64,000 bases of DNA. Source: Anseranas semipalmata (lineage: Eukaryota; Chordata; Aves; Anseriformes; Anseranatidae). Positions 1 through 10,779 of the stretch are shown here, one piece after another. The first letter of the stretch is position 1. The number at the start of each line of letters is the position of its first letter. The DNA is taken from contig VXAA01001109.1 in NCBI GenBank assembly GCA_013399115.1, forward strand, positions 1 to 64,000. The letters run 5' to 3'. A model generated the notes under the pieces. It searched no databases and was not told the origin of the DNA. It saw nothing but the letters and a program-made list of their open reading frames with translations. The translations under genes and the position numbers were made by a program.

Positions 1-70
1 GGCCGATCGCCTCAGCGAGTGACTTTTTGGCACCAGTGGTCGTGAACTCCTCCACCTCGCCCTCTCCCAT
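1..70 (-). CDS. Possible N-terminal coding start running out of the window
   Basis: On the minus strand an ATG at 70-68 has G at -3 and G at +4 (good Kozak context) and an in-frame TGA 42 bases upstream. From it the frame stays open to the edge for 23 codons, giving an acidic start (MGEGEVEEF...) followed by a K/A-rich segment. I do not recognise the protein. Such a short open run is not proof: the plus strand is also open here, and the two readings exclude each other as main calls. Confidence 0.15.
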   Translation of the reverse strand, partial: MGEGEVEEFTTTGAKKSLAEAIG

Positions 71-429
71 CCCAGGGATTTGTTCAGCTCCCCGCCTTGG
101 TCGCTGTGTTCATCTGCCTGGGCATCCTTCCACCACCCTTGGCCACAGTTCCCTGGACTCTTTTCCCTCTAGACCCCTTTTTAGACCCCTAAACACCACC
201 ACAAAAACAAAACAACACAAAACCAGCAATTCCACGCCCCCACTGTGTTTCTCCCCCAGGTTAGCACAGAGCAGCACCCCAAGGAGCAGGATGGGCACTT
301 CCCATGTGCAAAGCCACATCGACGATGCTCACCCAGCAAGGGTTGGGAGCCAAGCATGCACCACCGGGACAAACTTTCTCTGGTTTTTAGCCATCAATCT
401 CTATTCATTTTCTACTCTCCATGAATAAA
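1..429 (+). other. Ambiguous gene edge: possible 3' UTR ending at AATAAA (424-429)
   Basis: On the plus strand one frame enters from outside and stops almost at once (TGA at 20-22). It is followed by about 400 bases with no obvious repeat and then AATAAA at 424-429, a layout that would fit the tail of a gene coming from the left. Against it, the DNA after 429 is not clearly GT-rich, and a second plus frame stays open for about 140 codons with a proline/serine/threonine-rich translation typical of chance. The minus strand has a competing reading starting at 70, listed separately. Confidence 0.2.
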
Positions 430-1400
430 CCACAAGTTTTTAAAAAGCTTTTAACTCAGCCTTATTCCCACATCATCTGCTGAAGGCACCCCATCTCCCA
501 CATCTTTAGGTGGGTTTGAGCATGCTGAAGTAAACGTGCCCAGGGACTTTTTCTTTTAATAGGAGTAAAGCTACATTGTTCACAACAGCCTTGACCTCTG
601 AAAGAGCTAAATCATTTCACTGAGTAAAAAACAAGCAGCCTTGTTCAGCTTGAGACGAGCATGGCAACATTTCTCTGCTGAATTTTCCCCTCGTTGACAC
701 CCAAACAGCCGTCGTCAAGTGAATTTATCCTCATCTCAAGCCACGTGTGTACCACAGGAGCGAGCCCGTGAGGCTCAGCCCCCCTTTCACCAATGCAAGA
801 GGTATTTTGGGGCACAGAGCAAAAACCCTGTGTGGCAAGCAGGTGAGCCAGCTCCCCCCAGATCCCTCCCCTCTGCCCCTTCCGCAGACCCCAAAGGCAT
901 CAGCCTTTGCTTCACAAGGGTTTGGGGAAACTGGCTTCTGACTGCACAGAGGTGTTTGGGATTTCCATGCCCACACCAGCTCGGAGCAGGGCTGCACAGG
1001 GCTCAGCTCCCAGCCTGTGAACGGATCCGGCTGAGTCTCCCACTCCAGAACTCGCAGCGCGAGCACTGAACCACCCAAGGCAAAACAAAATAATGTTATC
1101 CTCAAGGAACCAAAGGAAACGAACAAAGAAATCATTTCTAATTAACAGAAATGTTTGATGGGCTCAGAACAAACATGTTGCTCTGCTTTCAAAACTGGAG
1201 TTGAAAAGCTATATTTGGGCAAATTTCAAAACAACACACTATTACTTTTTTTCCTCCTACAACATTTCCCCCATATGCTATTTTTTTTTCCCACCTTGCA
1301 ATGACAATTAAACAAATCCAACACACATTTAGCCTGTCTCCTTGTATCTATTTTGGCCAATTAGGCTGGCACCTAAATTACCAAGTACAGCTCTAAGTAC

Positions 1401-1470
1401 GACCTTGGACCAGACCTATAGCACATCAATGCCTTTGCTTTCCCATCTGCAAAATGGGAACAAACACGCT
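1401..1470 (-). repeat. Relic resembling a MIR/L2-type ancient repeat
   Basis: The phrase GACCTTGG... followed 40 bases on by TTTCCCATCTGCAAAATGGG matches, with a few changes, the reverse complement of the classic MIR tail region (CCCATTTTACAGATG...). The order and spacing of the two motifs are as expected. Flanks are too decayed to define ends. This is recalled family knowledge, not an alignment. Confidence 0.45.
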
Positions 1471-2257
1471 TTGGCAGGCGGTCGGGCAAATGCATCTATC
1501 ACTGCTCCCTAACTCTGCGGAACTGAACAGGGCACTGGCCTGTTTTGTTTGATTTCCAAGACGAAATAAAAGATGTATAAATATGTACTTAGCTGGTGGA
1601 GCTTTTCTGGGATATTTGGGGATGTATGGGGTTGTTTGTTTTTTGATACCAAGCAGAGAATCTAAGCTGTATATTCAAATTTGACAGGCAGCACCAGGTC
1701 TGAAAGGAGACATTATGGTCTACTGGGCACATTTAAACATGATTTTGGTGCATATCATATTTTTTTCCAAGCTGTCTCAATGCATATTGAGGACCACCCA
1801 GGACCACCACAGTCTCAGGGGTAAATAATGCACTGCCTGAGGCATTTGGCAAAGCAGAGGTTCCCTCTCCCAGCCTCACCTCTCCAGCTACCCAGAGCCT
1901 TTGCATCTGCCTCCACAGACCTCCCTTCCCAGGGCGAAGGGAAGACCCGAAAAGCAGCACGCCCGTGGGCTGCAGTCCCTGCTGCCTCATCCCTGTTGGC
2001 AATGCCCCGCACAAAGCACGGGAGCAGCCGCATCCCTGCTGCCCCCAGAGCCTCACCCAGCCTGGAGAGAGGCTGGGCCTCCTCCAGGCCTCCCCCAGCC
2101 CCCCCTTCTTCCTGTTCCCTCGCTGCTCCCCCTCCTTTCCCTGTGTGTGTTTGTGTCTCTCCCTGAATGAAAGGCTACCCTTTTCTCCTTGACATCTTGT
2201 TAGAATGTGAATACAACATCTATTGATTTGCATTTCATGCAAGGAAAGAAAAAAAAG

Positions 2258-2285
2258 TAGTTAAAAAAAAAAAAAGAAAGAAAGC
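2258..2285 (+). repeat. A-rich simple repeat
   Basis: An A13 run followed by two GAAA units. There is no retrogene-like sequence upstream that would make it a poly(A) tail. Confidence 0.8.
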
Positions 2286-2339
2286 CTCTCTGAACTCAGA
2301 GCTACTAAAGGAGTAAATAGAAAAAGCAGGCAAAGGCAG

Positions 2340-2610
2340 CTCGAGCTGCTGCCCTGCAGGACTCGGCGCTCGCCCTCCAGCCCGGCCGCCGGTGTTCCAG
2401 CCTCGGTTGCCCCAGCGAGCCCAAGGACCTGCCCCGCGCTGCCACAAACCACAGCAGCTTCGCCGCTCGTGCCCAGACACACGGCCACACCAGGCAGACG
2501 CGTCACCTCCGTCATCATCTTGTGCTTCTTCATCTCTGCAGCGATGGCCAAGGGCAAACACAAGTTACCCAAGGCTGGACCCAGCTCCGCGGTAAAGGCA
2601 AACCGAGAGC
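2340..2610. promoter_or_regulatory. Small CpG-rich patch
   Basis: CpGs cluster here (CTCGGCGCTCG, CCGGCCGCCGG, CGCCGCTCG and others) between an A-rich repeat and AT-richer DNA. It lies immediately upstream of the candidate exon at 2542-2715. No TATA box is evident. It may be a minor CpG island or just locally GC-rich DNA. Confidence 0.3.
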
Positions 2611-2715
2611 AATTCAGCTGGGCAAGGCGATTAATTAGCAGCAAAAGGAAAGGGGGAAGCAGGCTGGGGTTCAGGGGAGGATGCAGCAAGCAGCACTGCT
2701 CACCTTTTGAAGCAG
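2542..2715 (+). other. Candidate coding exon, basic N-terminal peptide
   Basis: A pyrimidine-rich tract ending in CAG (acceptor, 2539-2541) and a strong donor (AGCAG|GTAAGC at 2715/2716) bracket 174 bases. Two bases in, an ATG in good context (GCGATGG) opens a frame that stays open to the donor for 57 codons. The peptide starts MAKGKHKLPK and is basic: 14 of 57 residues are K or R. CpG-rich DNA lies just upstream (2340-2520), as for a gene start with an untranslated leader exon. An internal GCG|GTAAAG could act as an earlier donor. I recognise no family, and splice-like pairs occur by chance in 64 kb. Confidence 0.3.
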
Positions 2716-2832
2716 GTAAGCCTGCAGGTTAATGCAGACCTCAGGAGTTCTCCTTTCCCACAGGTGCCACTGCAGAAATAAGCTGTCCTGCTAGCCTGCG
2801 TGGGAGAGAGGGTCCTGCTCCCCAAAATCCGG

Positions 2833-2870
2833 GCAAGCAAAGCAAAGCAAAGCAAGCAAAGCAGCAAGCA
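2833..2870 (+). repeat. (GCAAA)n / GCAA microsatellite
   Basis: A run of GCAA and GCAAA units (AAGCAAAGCAAAGCAAAGC and on) with slight interruptions. Confidence 0.9.
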
Positions 2871-2964
2871 GGGATACCCGGGAAGAGAAACCCCATGCCA
2901 CGGCACGGGAGAGAGGAACCAGCACCATGGGTGAAGGCGAACGTCTCCCTCGCCTACCGCGGCA

Positions 2965-3012
2965 GGGTGCTGGGAGGATTAATTAGTGTTTGTAAAGCAC
3001 TTTGAAGATAAA
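2965..3012 (+). repeat. Relic of an old amniote interspersed repeat
   Basis: The phrase GGATTAATTAGTGTTTGTAAAGCACTTTGAAGAT resembles a motif that recurs in old MIR/L2-like amniote repeats (ATTAAT...TTTGTAAAGC.CTTTGAGAT). Only this core is visible. Identification rests on remembered motif structure. Confidence 0.45.
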
Positions 3013-3222
3013 GGAGACCGTAGGAGCGCTCGCGACCAGGCGCAAGGTGCAGACGGGGACTGGGGAACCCAGGCACTGCGGGGTTTCTTATCTGGTGCTC
3101 AAGCTGCAGCCCCGGCTGGGCGAGCACCACGCGGGTTCAGATGAAAGGGAGAATGGGAAAATTTCTGCAGCGTGAAAGAAGAAAAAAAAGAGAAAAATCA
3201 AGCGTGTGCTGCTTGGGGAAAG

Positions 3223-3238
3223 CGAGAGAGAGAGAGAT
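3223..3238 (+). repeat. (GA)n microsatellite
   Basis: About six to seven GA dinucleotides in a purine-rich setting. Confidence 0.85.
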
Positions 3239-3618
3239 GAAAAGACTGGATCTAAGTCTCTAAAAGCTGGAGAGACCTGCTATTGATTCTGGCTTGGGAG
3301 GAAGGGGCCTGAACAAGAGCCGGTGTGTTGTTAAGTGCACTTATCTCCTCTTGTTAGATGGCAGAATGGGGCCAGATGGACAGGGTACTAATTCCCGTCA
3401 CGAATCATTACCAGCTGAGCACTGGATGAGGCACCTCCAAAGGCGTGCGATGAGCAGCGGCATGGCGAGGTTGGGAACCCGCGGCAGATCCCAGCACCGT
3501 GCTCATCACCTCCTGGAGCCAGCACGGAGCTGCAGATGTCCCCAGACCATGGGCATGTCCCTGAGCGAGCACCTTTCATACCTCCCCACAACTGCCAGTG
3601 CAGGGTGAAGACTTCCAT

Positions 3619-3860
3619 GGGGTAAAGCCGTGCTCACAGTAGAGCAGGTTGCCCATGACTGTGTCATTGAATTCTGTGCATCTCCAAGGATGGAGACTCC
3701 ACAACACCCCTGGGCAACCTTTTCTTAACCACTCTCACCATAAAAAGCTTTTTCTTATGTTTAAAGAGAACCTCAATTTGTGCCCATTGCCTCTTGTCCC
3801 ATCTCTGGGCGCCTCTTGCCCTGTCTCTGGGCACCCCCTGAGAGCCTGATGCCTGCCCCT
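3619..3860 (-). mobile_element. CR1 LINE fragment (3' region, minus orientation)
   Basis: The plus strand carries the antisense of the conserved CR1 3' region in order: a trace of AGAGCAGGTTGC, then GGATGGAGACTCCACAAC, CTGGGCAACC, AAAAAGCTTTTTCTTATGTTTAAA, and TTTGTGCCCATTGCCTCTTG. CR1 is the dominant non-LTR retrotransposon of birds and reptiles. The fragment is truncated at both sides: no terminal octamer repeat is visible at the low-coordinate end and no reverse-transcriptase coding region remains. One segment (TCTTGTCCC.TCTCTGGGCGCC) appears partly duplicated in tandem. The copy is diverged and inactive. Confidence 0.85.
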
Positions 3861-3869
3861 GAACACGCC

Positions 3870-4457
3870 CATGTGCTCGGGGCTGCACCCCCAAAACACC
3901 CGGGCTCCAGAGCCCCCCATCCCCTAGCAAAAGCTCCCTGACTGGCAGGAGCGGGGCAGGAAAAGCTGGCAATGGAGCTTGTCTCCTCCTGAGCCTTCAG
4001 GAGGATGGGCCTGCTCCATAAAGCCATAAAACACAAGATGCCCTCATGTGGGTCTTTGATCATCATAATTATCCCTTGCCATCGTGTACAAAACCTTATC
4101 TCCTCGCAGACAGCACGCTCCTTCCCCATTGCTGCCCCATCCCATCAGATGCCAACACTCACTCGCTGGCAGCGAGGCAGGATTTCCTTCCGCCATCACC
4201 ACGGACTTTGGTTTCTCTAGCTTTGATCAAAATGACTGATCATCAGGGAAAAAGTGGGGAGAAAAAATAAAAAAAAACAAGGCAGAAACAATGCATACTG
4301 ATCCATAAGCAGGAGATGGTTCAAGGATAATTCAGGCATCAATTACTGGCTGTGTGCTTGGGGGGGGGAGGGGGGCTGTTTGTTTGTTTTTTAAATGAGA
4401 GAGAAAAAACAAACATTTTTTTTAAGCTCTGTCCCTTTCATTTTTCCCTGTGTTCAG
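3870..4457. other. Non-coding segment between CR1 and a candidate microexon
   Basis: I see no gene. It contains an A-rich patch (4259-4280) and a G-run (about 4360-4375, two G blocks split by one A), then T-rich DNA leading into the pyrimidine tract of the next entry. Confidence 0.5.
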
Positions 4458-4488
4458 TGGCTTTCCTCATCAGTCCTCTGTAGCTCAG
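4458..4488 (+). other. Candidate 31-base microexon
   Basis: An unusually good acceptor (long T/C tract, then TGTTCAG) is followed after 31 bases by CTCAG|GTAAGA, a strong donor. Two of three frames are open across it. Nothing else supports transcription. It could equally be a chance pair or part of a non-coding RNA. Confidence 0.2.
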
Positions 4489-5069
4489 GTAAGAACAGAG
4501 GGCTCCAGATTAAAGGGAAACATGGCAGCAAACAGAAAACCATCGAGATAACAGAGGACAAAGTCAGGAAAGACAAAGAAGAGAAGTAAATCTGCTATCT
4601 GCAAGACTCCCACTTTTGGCTTTTCTGTAGGTTAATCCAGAACTGGAGACCAAGATGCATCTTTCAGACTCCGATCCAAGCTCTCAGACCAGACGTGCAA
4701 ATACAGGACAATAAAGCAAACTGGGAGCCCCAGGCTCAGCAGCAGGGCTCAGCCTGTCCGGGGCTCTCACAGACATTTAATAAACCCTGGATTTTTATAG
4801 ACATCTAGGTGGGTGGACAGACAGACAGCACGCTAGACTGACAGCTCCAAATACCTCTCTGCACGAGCGTGGGCAGCACAGAGCGCACGTCCCACACCGC
4901 TGTAAACCCAGCCCTGCAGCTTGCCCCAGCCCTTGCTGCCGCACAGAGGCACCCAGCAAGCAGGGCAGGGGACACAAAAACTGGGAACATCATGCTGAAA
5001 TCCTGACCTCTGGCATGGCTCAGGTGCCCAGCCGCTCAGGCATGACCCTGGCCAGGATACCTCCATTAA

Positions 5070-5160
5070 AGCGGGGTGATGCTCGCCGCCGCGTCGCGCC
5101 CCTAACTCGGCAAAGCGAGCAGGTGCCGGGAGAGGGGGCACCGCACCCTCGCGCAGCACA
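5070..5160. promoter_or_regulatory. Compact CpG cluster
   Basis: About a dozen CpGs in 90 bases (CGCCGCCGCGTCGCGCC and neighbours). It abuts an AT-rich island that looks conserved in style. Function unknown; possibly a small unmethylated regulatory element. Confidence 0.35.
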
Positions 5161-5345
5161 GAAAGTATTTTCCATATGCTGCCTGATCACTTATACGTTT
5201 CTTAAAATGCTATTGCACAGATATTTCAGAGGCATCATGTAGTGCCATCTGGTATGTTATATATTGCACTGAGCCTGGCCAATTTTGAGATTCTGTAATT
5301 TTATCTCCTCCATTTCGTATGCGGCACATTGCAAGGCAAGTTGAC
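5160..5345. promoter_or_regulatory. AT-rich island, candidate conserved non-coding element
   Basis: A sharp switch from GC-rich to AT-rich, complex, non-repetitive DNA containing E-box-like CATCTG, TTATATATTG and TGCATTG-like words. Such islands between GC-rich flanks are typical of vertebrate enhancers. Conservation itself cannot be seen from one sequence. Confidence 0.3.
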
Positions 5346-8300
5346 GGGGAATGGGAATTTGCAGAGGGATGGAGCGCAAGTAAATCAAAAGGCGAGGCCC
5401 ACAAATGAGTGGCAAGAGCCCAGCAATGCCAGCTCTCACCCATCCCTAATGCCAGAGAGGAGATTTGGGGCTGGACTTGGCCATTTTGGGAGGGCCACCT
5501 TGCAGCACCGCCTGCATTGCCCAGGGCAGAGCACTCCTTTCCCCGGCTCTCCCAGCACATCCCTGCCTCTGACAGCAACACCGCAGGGAGGAGAGATGCC
5601 TCCAGCATCTCACAGATGGCCTTCTCCCTGCCTCCCCCAGCTTTTCCTGGCGGTACCGCGGTCCCCCAGCTCCCCAGCACACTGACAAGCCGCGCCAAGC
5701 CTCCTCTCGCCATGCAAACCCTCTCCGCAAGGGATGCTGCTACGGCAAAAAATTACCTGGAGCCCATGAGCAGGGCAGAGAGGGGAAGCCTTGTCCCCTA
5801 GGATAAGAAATCACAAAGTTTTGCCTTTTAAAGCAAGTGTGCCCAACTCAGCAGTCAGGCACCAATGCCAGTTTTACCAACTCCTTCTCAAGTGCCAGAC
5901 GCTGCCTGCGCAAAGCTCGGTGCCGCTCTGATCAATTCATCCTGATTTCATTAGGAAAAGAGACATTAAGAAGTGAAATCTTTCAGATTTCCTGTGTTTG
6001 GCTGGCTCCCTCCTCTGGCACTCGGAAATATTTTTATTTTGTAATTGGTTTGGCCATGAAGAAAAGGGAAACACATCCGGCGTCCTCCTTGGCCCCGCTC
6101 TTCAAGGCAAGGAAGCCTTGCTCTGACTCACCATGTGCCAGCAGAGAATCTGTTTTTAAAAGCTTCTTTTTCTATCCCTGCTACAGCAATTAAAAGGAAA
6201 AGGACAATTCACCAGAAATATTCTCTCTGCTATTGCCTAATATTAAAAAAAGGATTCATACACTTTTAGAAATGTGATTGCAAGCAGAGTCAGCAGCACC
6301 TGATCACATCCTTGGTGCATTTCTTACAGCAACCTGCTCTGAATACCGCAGAGAAAGATGCAAGAACCCTATAGCCAACCCCCAGGGCATTTCCTACCCA
6401 GAAAAAGTCTCCTCCTGGCCCTCATTAATAAGACAGCAGCTCAGCTCTCAAAGCCCCAGGGCTTGTTTTTCCTCCCCATGGAGGCACCTGCCCAGGTCCT
6501 GCAGCCCGGGGCCATTCCCAGCCCTGGAGGCTGTGGTGCCCCTTTCCCCTCCCTCCCACGCAGCCCGTGGCCATGCAGCGAACAGAGGAGTTGGGAGCAG
6601 GGGTGGATATGGGGACTTTTTTGTTTTTAAATAAAGACACGACCGTCTCCTGGGGAGATCTGTATTCTGGCTCAAGCATTTGCACAAAGGTTTTGGCGCC
6701 AGGCATAGATTTCTGCTTTTGACTGCATTTTATTTTTATTTTTTCTTAGTTCATTAATAAGCATTAATACCTTGTTTTTTTGTGTGCTTAATATTCTTCC
6801 CAGCACTTTGATTTTTCATTTGAAAGGGACACTTCAAGGGCTCTTTAAACATTATTTTGTTATTGTTCACGAAACACTTCTGATGGAAAACAGCATTTCC
6901 ATTTTGTTTTAAAACTTGTAAACAACCTTTCCCCTTTATAAAGAAATAAAGCATGTTTATCCATCTACCAAATACTAACAAGCAGAGAGCTACAGGGAGC
7001 CCGTTAGCTCCAGGAGCTCAGGGTGGTGGGTGTTCAGAAATAAAAAAATAATGTTTGCTTCTCCATCTTTCCTCTAAAGTTTCAAGGACTCTTGACTCCC
7101 CCGCCAAACCCCAGCACGCAACCCCCAGGCAGCCTCCCTGTGCCGGGATGCCGAGCCCTCCGTCTTTCTTTGCAGCCGGAGCAGCGAGGCCACCCTCCCA
7201 CAACAGGGGCACCCAGGATGGAGGAAAGGAAGACATCTGAAGCAAGGGGAGGAGGCAAACTGCTGCTCTGAGGCACGGCAGAGTCTCTAGAGCCCCTCAA
7301 GCACTGCTCCCCCATTCCCAGGCACGCGGCACTTCACATCTGGAGAGTTACTTCTGCGTGTCAGTCATTGCCCACGCTGCTCTGGAATACCTAGCCCGTT
7401 ACAAGCTACATAAATATTGACAGGGTGCGTTATTAAATAAACAGATCTGCTCACGCATTCGATATTGACCGCTTCAAGAAGGCAAAACAACAAGGCCTGG
7501 GGGACAGGGCTTTTCAGCCAGTCCCAGATTGGACAAGCACGTATGCAGCTGATGCCCTGAATACAGCCATTTGCTCGTGTCCTGAGCACCAGCTCGGAGA
7601 TGGGAAAGGGAAGGGAGGCCCTGGAGAGACAAGGAGGCAACATCTAAGCATGGGAATGATGCCTTGACAAGACACGTGTTTGTCTGATTCTGTTCCCTTC
7701 TGGTCAAGTAACTTGAAAATTCAATAGCATGCGTGGAGAGCTGGGGTGAGGGAGGAATGGGAAGGGAAGGTATTCCTCTGGGGACAATCAATCACAGAAG
7801 GAAGGCCTCTGGCAGCCCACACATGTTAATGGATGAGATTAGAGAGCTCCTTCTGGGGATCAAAGAAAATCTCTCCCCCAGGAGCACGCTGCTGCCTTCA
7901 GCACCCCAAGTCCCAGTGGACTCCTTCTGCAGGAGCTCCGCAAGTGTTTTCTTTGGGGGTCACAGTCCCCTGAGTCTCATTAAGGATTTTGAAAGGAAGC
8001 AAATCTCCAAGCAAAACTTAATTTGAGGGAACCACGCTTCATCCAGTTTCAAGTCAAAATTACATGCAGATGCCAGTGTTGTGTTGTTTGATTGCAAGCC
8101 TTGGGTCTCAAGATCTAACCCCACCACCTCCCAAAAGGCATATGCTGGTGCATCCCCCTCCACCCTTGTGCTAATTAAACTGGAAATTAGCATTCCACAT
8201 GGTTTCAGGTCTTGCGCAGCATTCATGTCTCTAATATCAACCCATAAAAAATAACTACAACCGGAGCTTGCTAGAGAAAATCAGCTTTACAAGTCATCTG

Positions 8301-8389
8301 GTTTGGATCACAGGAGATCAAAACCGAGAGTGGCAGTAGCCTTGCAGCTCATGGCCCCAGTAATAGGAACTTGCCTATTTCACGAACTC

Positions 8390-8770
8390 AAAAAGCAATC
8401 CAAAGGAGAATCATTCTTTATAATTGTTTTTCAACTTCTCCTCCAGCTGGAGGAATAATGACTGCACAATTCTCTTAACAACATGATCATAATCTATCAG
8501 TTCTATGAACTATAGAATGAACCCAAAGAGATAATTGGTGCAGGCACTGAATGATAAACATGTCAAGATTATGATTTCTTTGCTTAAAAATGAAACGAAG
8601 ATATGATTGGAAATGCCATGCTTGGGGAGTATGAGCAATATTCCCATGCTCCATCATCTAAATTAGTTTATAATTTGCATACACTTGTATTTTTAGGCAT
8701 TGTTCGAAGGCAGGGGAGCTGTAAAACATTAAGATCCAAACATCATCAGACTTTGTCCTTCAGTAGCACC
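8390..8770. promoter_or_regulatory. AT-rich island, candidate conserved non-coding element
   Basis: About 380 bases of complex AT-rich DNA without simple repeats. It contains a perfect 14-base palindrome at 8440-8453 (CCTCCAGCTGGAGG, centred on a CAGCTG E-box), several homeodomain-type ATTA/TAAT words and TTTGCAT (octamer-like) around 8676. Good enhancer candidate; not proven. Confidence 0.35.
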
Positions 8771-10380
8771 TTCCGAGTGCAGATCTCGGTGTGCGTCAGA
8801 GAGCCCCATTAGCTGCATGGGCAGGCGCAGAGGTGCAGGGCTGCTGGGGAGCCTCAGGGCTTCATCGCCTCCTTTCCGCGGGGTTTACAACCTCAGGGAG
8901 CTGCTTTAAGCACAAAGTTCATACCCACACCAGTGTCAGGCTCAGCAGGCAATGAATTTTACTGTTGCACCTTTCTGTCTGCTGCTTCCCGATGCTCCCA
9001 GAAGGACAACAAGTCCAGGCTGACATTCGAATCATAGCAAAACCTAAAACACAGCAAAATTCACCTTGTTCCCTGTTTGGTTACACGCTCTGTTCTTGCT
9101 TTAACCACCAGCCCTCTGAGTTTGGCAGATGGCAGTGCTTCATCGGGTTAAGTGTGAGACTGGGATATAAGCAAAACCAAACCATATTCACATGCTGGAG
9201 AGGTCTCTGCCTCCGCCTTCTCAGCTGCACGTGTTCATTTTCCAGAGACAATACAGATGAAAAAAAGGAGGGGAAAACACAGAAATAACCACCTCCCAAA
9301 AACTGTACAAAAACCTCAGTGTATGGTTTTTCTCCCAGCAACTCGGTGGGGAATTTGGGAAAAGCCAGGGGGCAACGCTTTACCCCAAAAGCTCCTGCTA
9401 TGTGCAGAGCAAAGAGGATGGGGAGGAAGGAGAAAAGACCGAGGCCCTGCATCCTCTGCCAGCCCCAAAAGCACAGGTGGGCTTTGCTAACCCCCCTCTT
9501 TGCAGCCCCTCCAGCAGGTGCCCCCAAGCGCTTTGCAAACCACCCTACAGGGAGGGAAGTCCTGCCTGATTTCAGCGTGCAAAGGGACAGGGGACAGCTT
9601 GGCACTGGGATAAGGACCATGGGAAGGGACATTTCTGCTCTTGGACAGACTCCGAGGGAGCCACGAGCAAAGGGGAAAATCATAAAGGAAGCAAGAACCA
9701 AGCTCATCCTTTCTGTGCTAAAATAGAAAGTCCCTCAAAGCAAGCCTAGTGAATTAAAGAGGAATCCCTAGAGAGCCTCCATGCTCATGAACAAATTCAA
9801 TTTGCCATCTCATTTTGAACTTAGGAAAACCAAAGCTCTCTAAACAAGAGAGCGAGCCGTGTGCTCTGCCTCCAGCCACCGAGGAGCAGCCCCATCGCAG
9901 AGCCACCCTACTGCCGACCAAACCCCACCGCTGGCTGGCGGCTGCACAGGCACTGCTCCATCACCCACCTACCAACAAATCCACCTTTTAAATTAAAGCA
10001 AGTCAAAATTCAACTCAAATGGGGACCCTGAACAGACACAAACCACAGCCCTGTCACTGTTACAGGACCCGCGGGCACGGACAACTCGGTCGGGGTCCTG
10101 GAGCAGGACAGCTGGGGCCGAACCAACCTGATTGCATCCCTCCCTCCCCTCCCGGAGCATCTTCACGCAAACCCCAAGAGTGACCATGAGGGCTCTGTGA
10201 TTTGCAATGCCTTTTAACGCGTGCTGTGCCCCTCGCCGTGCTGGGAAGGCGGACAGCACAGCCCTGCCCGACTGCTCGGGAACCAGCCCTGAAGCACACT
10301 AGAAACTCAAGCCAATTGAATTACATGCTGCAAGTAATTCGTTCAAGAAACACTGACATTCTTGTCAAATTATTCACAAT
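8771..10380. other. No feature seen
   Basis: Mixed-GC DNA. A 208-codon minus-strand frame (9081-9707) and an overlapping plus-strand one cover the same bases and cannot both be genes. Neither shows a domain or splice context, so I treat both as chance. Confidence 0.5.
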
Positions 10381-10424
10381 TCTTTTTTCTTTTTTTTTCT
10401 TTTCTTTTTTTTTTTTTTTTTTTT
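10381..10424 (+). repeat. T-rich simple repeat
   Basis: About 44 bases of almost pure T with a few C interruptions. On the minus strand this would read as a poly(A)-like tail, but no recognisable retrogene precedes it on that strand. Confidence 0.85.
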
Positions 10425-10577
10425 AATTTCTGACTAGCTCTGTAAATCATGGGATAACACTCAGGAAGTGATCGGGATGATTTTCTTTTCTTTCCCCATC
10501 ATCGCCATCAAATGAAGTTATTTGTGAGTACATCTGCTGGAAACCAAACCAAACCAAACATGACAAGTCTATTTTCA

Positions 10578-10650
10578 CCGTCGGAGAGGCGAAGTTGCCG
10601 GCGCCAAGGTACACCCGTGCTGACGCCCGCACGGTTTCGGCTCAGTGCTT
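10578..10650. promoter_or_regulatory. Isolated CpG cluster
   Basis: About ten CpGs in roughly 70 bases (CCGTCGG, GGCG, GCCGGCGCC, CGCCCGCACGG) set in AT-richer DNA. No gene start evidence next to it. Confidence 0.25.
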
Positions 10651-10779
10651 GCAATGAGCACAGGAGGAGCATGAGGGGCTGGGCCGGGCTTCGTGCACTG
10701 GGGGAAGGTAGCACAGTAATGCTCTGATAACAGAATCCCAGCCTCGCCACTAGTGAGGGGAAAGCTGCAAGACACAGGG

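Larger units (their letters stand above)
71..2330. other. Non-coding flank with simple A-runs and one old repeat trace
   Basis: Apart from the left-edge readings, I see no supportable gene. The part at about 1080-1760 is AT-rich with short T- and A-runs; about 1830-2170 is pyrimidine/proline-codon-rich DNA that yields chance frames on both strands. At 1401-1470 a segment resembles the MIR-type motif (listed separately). A-rich DNA at 2258-2285 ends the stretch. Confidence 0.5.
4489..8390. other. Mostly unannotatable non-coding DNA with one CpG patch and one AT island
   Basis: No supportable gene. The ordinary parts are 4600-5060, 5350-6700 and 7020-8390. Noteworthy parts are a CpG patch (5070-5160), an AT-rich island (5160-5345), a T-rich/AT-rich stretch (6720-6970) and a 10-base palindrome GCGGTACCGC near 5650. 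Open frames here are short and of chance composition. Confidence 0.45.
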
